Shown here piece after piece: positions 60,096-64,000 of a stretch of DNA of 64,000 nucleotides (position 1 is its first letter; the number at the start of each line of letters is the position of its first letter). Under the pieces are notes generated by a model. That model made no database searches, had not been told where the DNA came from, and saw only the letters and a list, made by a program, of their open reading frames with translations. The stretch spans positions 186,001 to 250,000 of the forward strand of contig NZ_QEIG01000001.1 of NCBI RefSeq assembly GCF_014324365.1. The letters run 5' to 3'. The position numbers were made by a program, and so were the translations under genes. The DNA comes from Algoriphagus sp. AK58. Lineage in GTDB: Bacteria; Bacteroidota; Bacteroidia; Cytophagales; Cyclobacteriaceae.

Positions 60096-62266
60096 AAACG
60101 CTCCAATCCCATATCGCCTCGATCGAGCTTCAGCTTACCGCCAATCTTTGGTTAAAGGCTCTTTTGCTTGGAGTGAGTTTGGCACTGATTCTTGGTTTTT
60201 GGTTGGAGGATCAGGTTTGGAAAGGTGTCGTGGTCGGAGGAGGAACTGTCCTGATCGCTTACGTTTTTGGGGCATTTCGAAGTCAAAAGCAAAAGGCAAT
60301 TCAGGTACTCCATCAGCAAGCCGGAAATCTGGAATTCAGCTTGGAACTCCTGGAAAAGAGGGATCTCAACATTGCCGATCAACTCCAAATCACCCGCATT
60401 ACAGCCCAGATTCCACCAAAAATCTCGGTTTTTGGAAAGGGATTATTGCCGTTTCTGGCTGTTTTTGGGGCGGCGGTTTTGCTCACTTTTTTACCTCCTT
60501 TTTTAGCCAATCCAAGTCAAAACTTAGAACCTGCCATAAAGACTTCTCAGGAAGTATCGTTGTTGAGCGAGGATAATCCAAAGCTTCCCATACTCCAATC
60601 TGCCCAAGTGCAGATTCAAGCTCCCGCCTACACCCGTTTGCTCGCAAAAACCGAGACCAATTTGGATATCAAAGCACTGAAAGGTTCTCGTTTGACCTGG
60701 GATTTGACTTTCCAATACGGACAGGATTTGGAGGTTTTTCTGGTGAATTCCTTGGGAGAAAAGCTTCCATTTCAATCCCATTCAGGCGGATTTCAACTCC
60801 AGGAACAACTCACAGGTTCAGGCATTTATTCCATTCAGGCTTTCCTAAAAGATGAATCCGTGTTTCAGTCGGAGTTTTACACCTTGGAGTCGGTGGAGGA
60901 TTTGAGTCCAGTGATTGAGCCTGAAGAGAAAGAGACCTACAAATTCTTTTTCCCCGGAAACAATCCCAAAATTCCCCTCAAAGCTCACATTTCGGATGAT
61001 TTTTCGGTTCAGGAGGTGGTGATCGTTGCGACTTTGGCAAGAGGAAGAGGAGAGAATGTGAAGTTTCGGGAAACCCAGATTCCGGTAGAAAGCAGGCCTT
61101 TTCAGCAGAAAAACTGTGGGTTGACCTTGGACCTTTCCGGCATGGATTTCAAGCCCGGGGATGAGCTGTACTATTATTGGTCTGCAAAAGACAACAGGCA
61201 ACCCGAAGCGAATTTTTCCCGCTCGGACACCTATTTCATCAAGTATTTCGATGAAAGTGACGACAGCGAGGAGGCTTTTGCCGGCATGGCCATTAATGTG
61301 CTGCCAGATTATTTTCGAAGTCAGCGGCAGATCATCATCGATACCGAAAAGTTGATTACCGAGCGGAAAAAGAAAACTGAAAAGGAGTTCAATTTCACCT
61401 CAAATGAAATCGGACACGACCAAAAACTGCTACGCCTGCGCTATGGGCAATACCTCGGAGAGGAATTTGAATCCGATGCCGGTGGAGGAGTGATGGAAGG
61501 GCAGGAGGGCGATTTGTTGAGCGGATACATGCACCTGCACGATCAGGAAGGGGAGCATGATCCGGATTTCAAAGTTGCCGAAGAAAGCCACGAAGGTCAT
61601 TCCCACGAAGAGGAACAAACCACAGGCGGAGGTATCGAAAGTTTGCTGGCAGACTACATGCATGCACACGATTCAGAGGAACTCAATACCTATTTTGAGA
61701 AAAGTACCCGTGGTGCCTTGAAGTCGGCTCTTGAGCAAATGTGGCAGGCGGAGTTGTATTTGCGGCTTTTTGAACCAGAAAAATCCCTGCCTTTTCAATA
61801 CAAAGCCCTGGAACTGCTGAAAACTGTGCAGCAAAAATCCCGGGTGTACATCAAGCGAACAGGCTACGATCCACCTCCGATCAAGTCAGAGGAGATTCGA
61901 TTGAGCGGAAAATTAGAGCAGTTGGGAACCCGATTGGAAAAGGAAGTGGCCGAACTGGAGGAGCAAATCGAACCGCTGGCTTCTGAGGTGTTGGGCCTAT
62001 TGCTCAAGCAGGAATTGACTGCTTCTGAAAAGGAAAAAGTCAGGCAATTGGGCCAATTGTGGTCAGTTCGAATCCAAAACTCCGGCATAGAGGATTGGTC
62101 AGTTTTGCTGGGGTTGCAGGAATTGGAAGCCGGAAAATTGGATGAAAAAGAAAAAAATCTTCTTCGGGAAAAACTTTATCCTTTAGCCAAAAATTACAAG
62201 TCCTTAGGCTCAAGTCAGCTGTCCAACAAGGCATTGAGAGATGCCTTTTTAAAGAAAAAAACATGA
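60092..62266 (+). CDS. Large membrane-anchored protein, DUF4175-like, with a His-rich insert
   Basis: 724 residues from a GTG (60092) that overlaps the previous stop. Two N-terminal helix regions (ALLLGVSLALILGFWL, VVVGGGTVLIAYVFGAF, and LPFLAVFGAAVLLTFL near 120) precede a large extracytoplasmic domain. Beta-rich segments run to about residue 370. Residues about 455-550 are acidic and His-rich with the twice-repeated motif LLSGYMHLHDQE and LLADYMHAHDSE. The C terminus is a long charged coiled coil (LEKEVAELEEQIEPLASEV). DUF4175-type proteins accompany MoxR/DUF58 genes; the assignment here is by layout. Confidence 0.65.
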   Translation: MKTLQSHIASIELQLTANLWLKALLLGVSLALILGFWLEDQVWKGVVVGGGTVLIAYVFGAFRSQKQKAIQVLHQQAGNLEFSLELLEKRDLNIADQLQITRITAQIPPKISVFGKGLLPFLAVFGAAVLLTFLPPFLANPSQNLEPAIKTSQEVSLLSEDNPKLPILQSAQVQIQAPAYTRLLAKTETNLDIKALKGSRLTWDLTFQYGQDLEVFLVNSLGEKLPFQSHSGGFQLQEQLTGSGIYSIQAFLKDESVFQSEFYTLESVEDLSPVIEPEEKETYKFFFPGNNPKIPLKAHISDDFSVQEVVIVATLARGRGENVKFRETQIPVESRPFQQKNCGLTLDLSGMDFKPGDELYYYWSAKDNRQPEANFSRSDTYFIKYFDESDDSEEAFAGMAINVLPDYFRSQRQIIIDTEKLITERKKKTEKEFNFTSNEIGHDQKLLRLRYGQYLGEEFESDAGGGVMEGQEGDLLSGYMHLHDQEGEHDPDFKVAEESHEGHSHEEEQTTGGGIESLLADYMHAHDSEELNTYFEKSTRGALKSALEQMWQAELYLRLFEPEKSLPFQYKALELLKTVQQKSRVYIKRTGYDPPPIKSEEIRLSGKLEQLGTRLEKEVAELEEQIEPLASEVLGLLLKQELTASEKEKVRQLGQLWSVRIQNSGIEDWSVLLGLQELEAGKLDEKEKNLLREKLYPLAKNYKSLGSSQLSNKALRDAFLKKKT

Positions 62267-63861
62267 GTTTAAGCTTTGCCCCGATCGTTTCTCTTCCCAT
62301 GCTTTGGACCATTCTGATTTTGGTCTTGGTGACCGGATTGGCTTCGGTTTTTTTCTATGGAAAAAAAGGAATTTCAAAAGATCGACTTTGGGTCAAAACA
62401 GGCTTATTCCTCGGTTTTTGGACTTTTTTGGGTTTGGCACTCCTTCAGCCACAAGTAAGAAAACCAGAGGAATCCCAACCTTGGTTGGTCTTTGAGGAAG
62501 GAATAGAGCAAGCCGAAATTGACTTTTGGAAGGACAGTTTGGGTTTGGAAAATTCAATTGGTATTTCTGATTTTGAACAGCAATCTGATCAGGTGATTTT
62601 GTTGGGAAAGCAATTCTCCAAAGAAGAATTGTATCCGCTTCGGGGTAGAGAGGTAAACTGGGTTTTGCCAAAAGAAAATGGGTTGATCCGGGATATTTCC
62701 TTGAAAAGCTATGTGCGGAAGGGGGAAGGTCAGCGGGTTTTTTATTCGATTTTCTCTTCCCAACCGGACCAAATTTTAAAACTTGGTGTTGCAAAAGCCG
62801 ATTCAGCAACCTTGAATTCCGGTTGGAATCAGGGAGTTCTTAAGTTCCGAACCGCAGGTCAAGGCAGGTCGGAGGTTCCACTAATCTTGGAAAGCGATAC
62901 TTTGGGGACGCTTCGATTTTTTGTAGGGCCATCGGTTCCTAAGAAATATCAGGTACAAATGGGATTTCCGAGTGCGGAAAGTCGAACACTTGCTACCTGG
63001 CTTAGAGAAAAAGGTGAAAACGTCAGGGAGCAGATTCAGCTTTCCCGGGAGACTTTTTTGCAGACCCAAGAGAATAATGACTCACTAGAGATCCGCATAG
63101 TCGATCCCGCCCAACTTTCCCAAAAGGCTGTTCAGGATTGGGTAAAGGGAGGGCTGGGAAATCTGATGTTGATCCAAGTCAGCGATCCAATTGCGCTTAC
63201 CCAACAGGTCAACCGGCTTTTTGGGACGGAATTTGAGTTGGAATCAGCCGGTACAGCGTTGGAAAACGGGTTGGAAGCCTTGCCTTTCCGATGGAAGGAA
63301 AAGCGGGGGCAAGAGACTATTCTGGATCAGCGAATCGCTATCCAGCGGGTTGAAAGTGCCCAAATCGGGATCAGTTTGCTGGAGTCCAGCTATTCCTTGG
63401 TGATAGAAGGAAAGAAGGAAGTCTATGAGGAGATTTGGGGGGAAGTATTTGGAGCGATGGAGCCTGACGAACCCAGCTCCAAACGGTTTGAAGCTCCGGT
63501 TCTTCAGGGTTTGGAGAGCGAAATTCAGTTGTTTGAACAGGACAGCTTGCCAGAGATTTGGATGGCAGGAGAGGATACGGTTTGGCTTCAACCAAATCCG
63601 ATTAATTCGTTTCAGACCGAAGGAAAATGGAAAGCTTCGGAGGAGGGTTGGATCGATGCGGGAGATGAATTTTCGCTCTTTATTTACGAAGGAAATGAAT
63701 TTCCAGCGCTTCACTCTTCCCAGATTATAGCCGAGATGCAGGGGGAAAAGAACACATTAAAACCAAGCGATAAATCTCAGACCAAGCCTATCTCCCCATG
63801 GATATGGCTGATTGGGATGTTGGTGTTTTTGGGTGGAATGTGGTTGGAGCCAAAGGTTTAG
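62263..63861 (+). CDS. Membrane-anchored protein, last of the MoxR/DUF58 cluster
   Basis: 532 residues. Two N-terminal helices (LWTILILVLVTGLASVFFY, TGLFLGFWTFLGLALLQPQ) and a C-terminal helix (ISPWIWLIGMLVFLGGMWLEP) enclose a large soluble domain with a glutamine-amidotransferase-like ring (ILLGKQFSKEELYPLRGREVNWVLP in part) and repeated VE(S/G) strands. No motif gives a reaction. It overlaps the 724-residue gene by 4 nt (ATGA). The same N-helix, soluble, C-helix layout is seen in the 386-residue protein, suggesting they share a structural role. Confidence 0.65.
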   Translation: MSLSFAPIVSLPMLWTILILVLVTGLASVFFYGKKGISKDRLWVKTGLFLGFWTFLGLALLQPQVRKPEESQPWLVFEEGIEQAEIDFWKDSLGLENSIGISDFEQQSDQVILLGKQFSKEELYPLRGREVNWVLPKENGLIRDISLKSYVRKGEGQRVFYSIFSSQPDQILKLGVAKADSATLNSGWNQGVLKFRTAGQGRSEVPLILESDTLGTLRFFVGPSVPKKYQVQMGFPSAESRTLATWLREKGENVREQIQLSRETFLQTQENNDSLEIRIVDPAQLSQKAVQDWVKGGLGNLMLIQVSDPIALTQQVNRLFGTEFELESAGTALENGLEALPFRWKEKRGQETILDQRIAIQRVESAQIGISLLESSYSLVIEGKKEVYEEIWGEVFGAMEPDEPSSKRFEAPVLQGLESEIQLFEQDSLPEIWMAGEDTVWLQPNPINSFQTEGKWKASEEGWIDAGDEFSLFIYEGNEFPALHSSQIIAEMQGEKNTLKPSDKSQTKPISPWIWLIGMLVFLGGMWLEPKV

Positions 63862-64000
63862 CCGCCAAGTGCACTAAGTTTGAACGGAGAGCACAAAGGG
63901 ATTTTGACCACAAAGTTCACTAAGGTTTAAATTGAGAGCACAAAAGGTTTTACCAAGGAGGGCTCAGAGGAGAAAGTGAGGACTCAAAGGAGTTTAATTT
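63862..64000. repeat. Direct-repeat array of GAGAGCACAAA and ACCACAAAGTTCAC words
   Basis: GAGAGCACAAAGG occurs at 63887-63899 and, as GAGAGCACAAAAGG, at 63934-63947. Between them lies ACCACAAAGTTCACTAAGG (63908-63926), which echoes GTGCACTAAG earlier. Words lie in one direction only, unlike the head-to-head arrays. It runs to the window end. Confidence 0.6.

Noticed and set aside
1..64000. tRNA, rRNA, prophage or IS elements
   Set aside because: None recognised by eye; a covariance-model tRNA scan and a transposase search would be needed to exclude small remnants.

Overview
The window is chromosomal DNA from a member of the Bacteroidota, most likely order Cytophagales and close to Cyclobacteriaceae/Algoriphagus-type bacteria. 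This is inferred from gene content and was not tested by database search. The evidence is: TonB receptor plus DUF4249 lipoprotein pairs, BlaI/M56 sensors fused to TonB C-terminal domains, a Bat-type von Willebrand/TPR operon, MORN-variant and DUF6428 proteins, a MerR gene overlapping dprA, promoters of the Bacteroidota type (TTTG, about 20 nt, TAnnTTTG), and few Shine-Dalgarno sequences. I saw no rRNA, tRNA, CRISPR array, insertion sequence or prophage gene. The DNA is moderately AT-rich and densely coding.

Layout. 0.1-12.3 kb: LysM protein, a DUF2400-type protein, an ATP-grasp enzyme, an esterase/leucyl-aminopeptidase pair, isocitrate dehydrogenase kinase/phosphatase (aceK), a lipoprotein/Nudix pair, a DUF819 transporter with a thioredoxin-like 2Fe-2S protein, and a YbjQ-type protein. 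12.5-18.2 kb: a very large multi-PAS hybrid histidine kinase and an exported protein made of two similar halves. 18.3-23.2 kb: a SAM-I riboswitch controlling a methionine operon in which methionine synthase is split into two genes, followed by metF. 23.3-34.5 kb: HMG-CoA lyase type protein, PepSY protein, dprA, MerR regulator, rsmE, an RGG-tailed DEAD-box helicase, a purC-STAS-rnz-yhhQ operon, a MORN-repeat protein and ApbE. 34.6-41.4 kb: thiolase, a batB-TPR-TPR operon and a divergent TonB receptor/DUF4249 operon. 41.5-44.0 kb: an arsenic-resistance operon (arsR, DUF6428, phosphatase-fold protein, ACR3). 44.4-47.7 kb: blaI, an M56 sensor with a TonB C-terminal domain, and two more TonB-C proteins. 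48.0-52.9 kb: M14 peptidase, DUF1080 protein and a Tat-exported Gfo/Idh oxidoreductase. 53.2-63.9 kb: an eight-gene block (tldD, tldE, DUF4159, MoxR ATPase, DUF58, BatA-type membrane protein and two large membrane-anchored proteins).

How the genes work together. The methionine block recycles homocysteine with methyl groups supplied by MetF and is switched by SAM. In the arsenic block one 16-bp word lies over the -7 box of two successive promoters, so ArsR probably represses both. The BlaI/M56 block probably senses an envelope signal by proteolysis. The last block resembles MoxR/DUF58/BatA membrane-assembly systems and is the best candidate for a poorly described system: its TldD carries a Tat signal while its partner TldE has none, four of its eight genes start with GTG or TTG, and the DUF4159 gene takes its start codon from an intergenic repeat array.

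Intergenic spaces hold several unrelated families of short repeated words, often with the forward word on the left and its reverse complement on the right (for example 35776-35840, 51405-51468, 56161-56455), others as direct repeats (2896-2928, 63862-64000).
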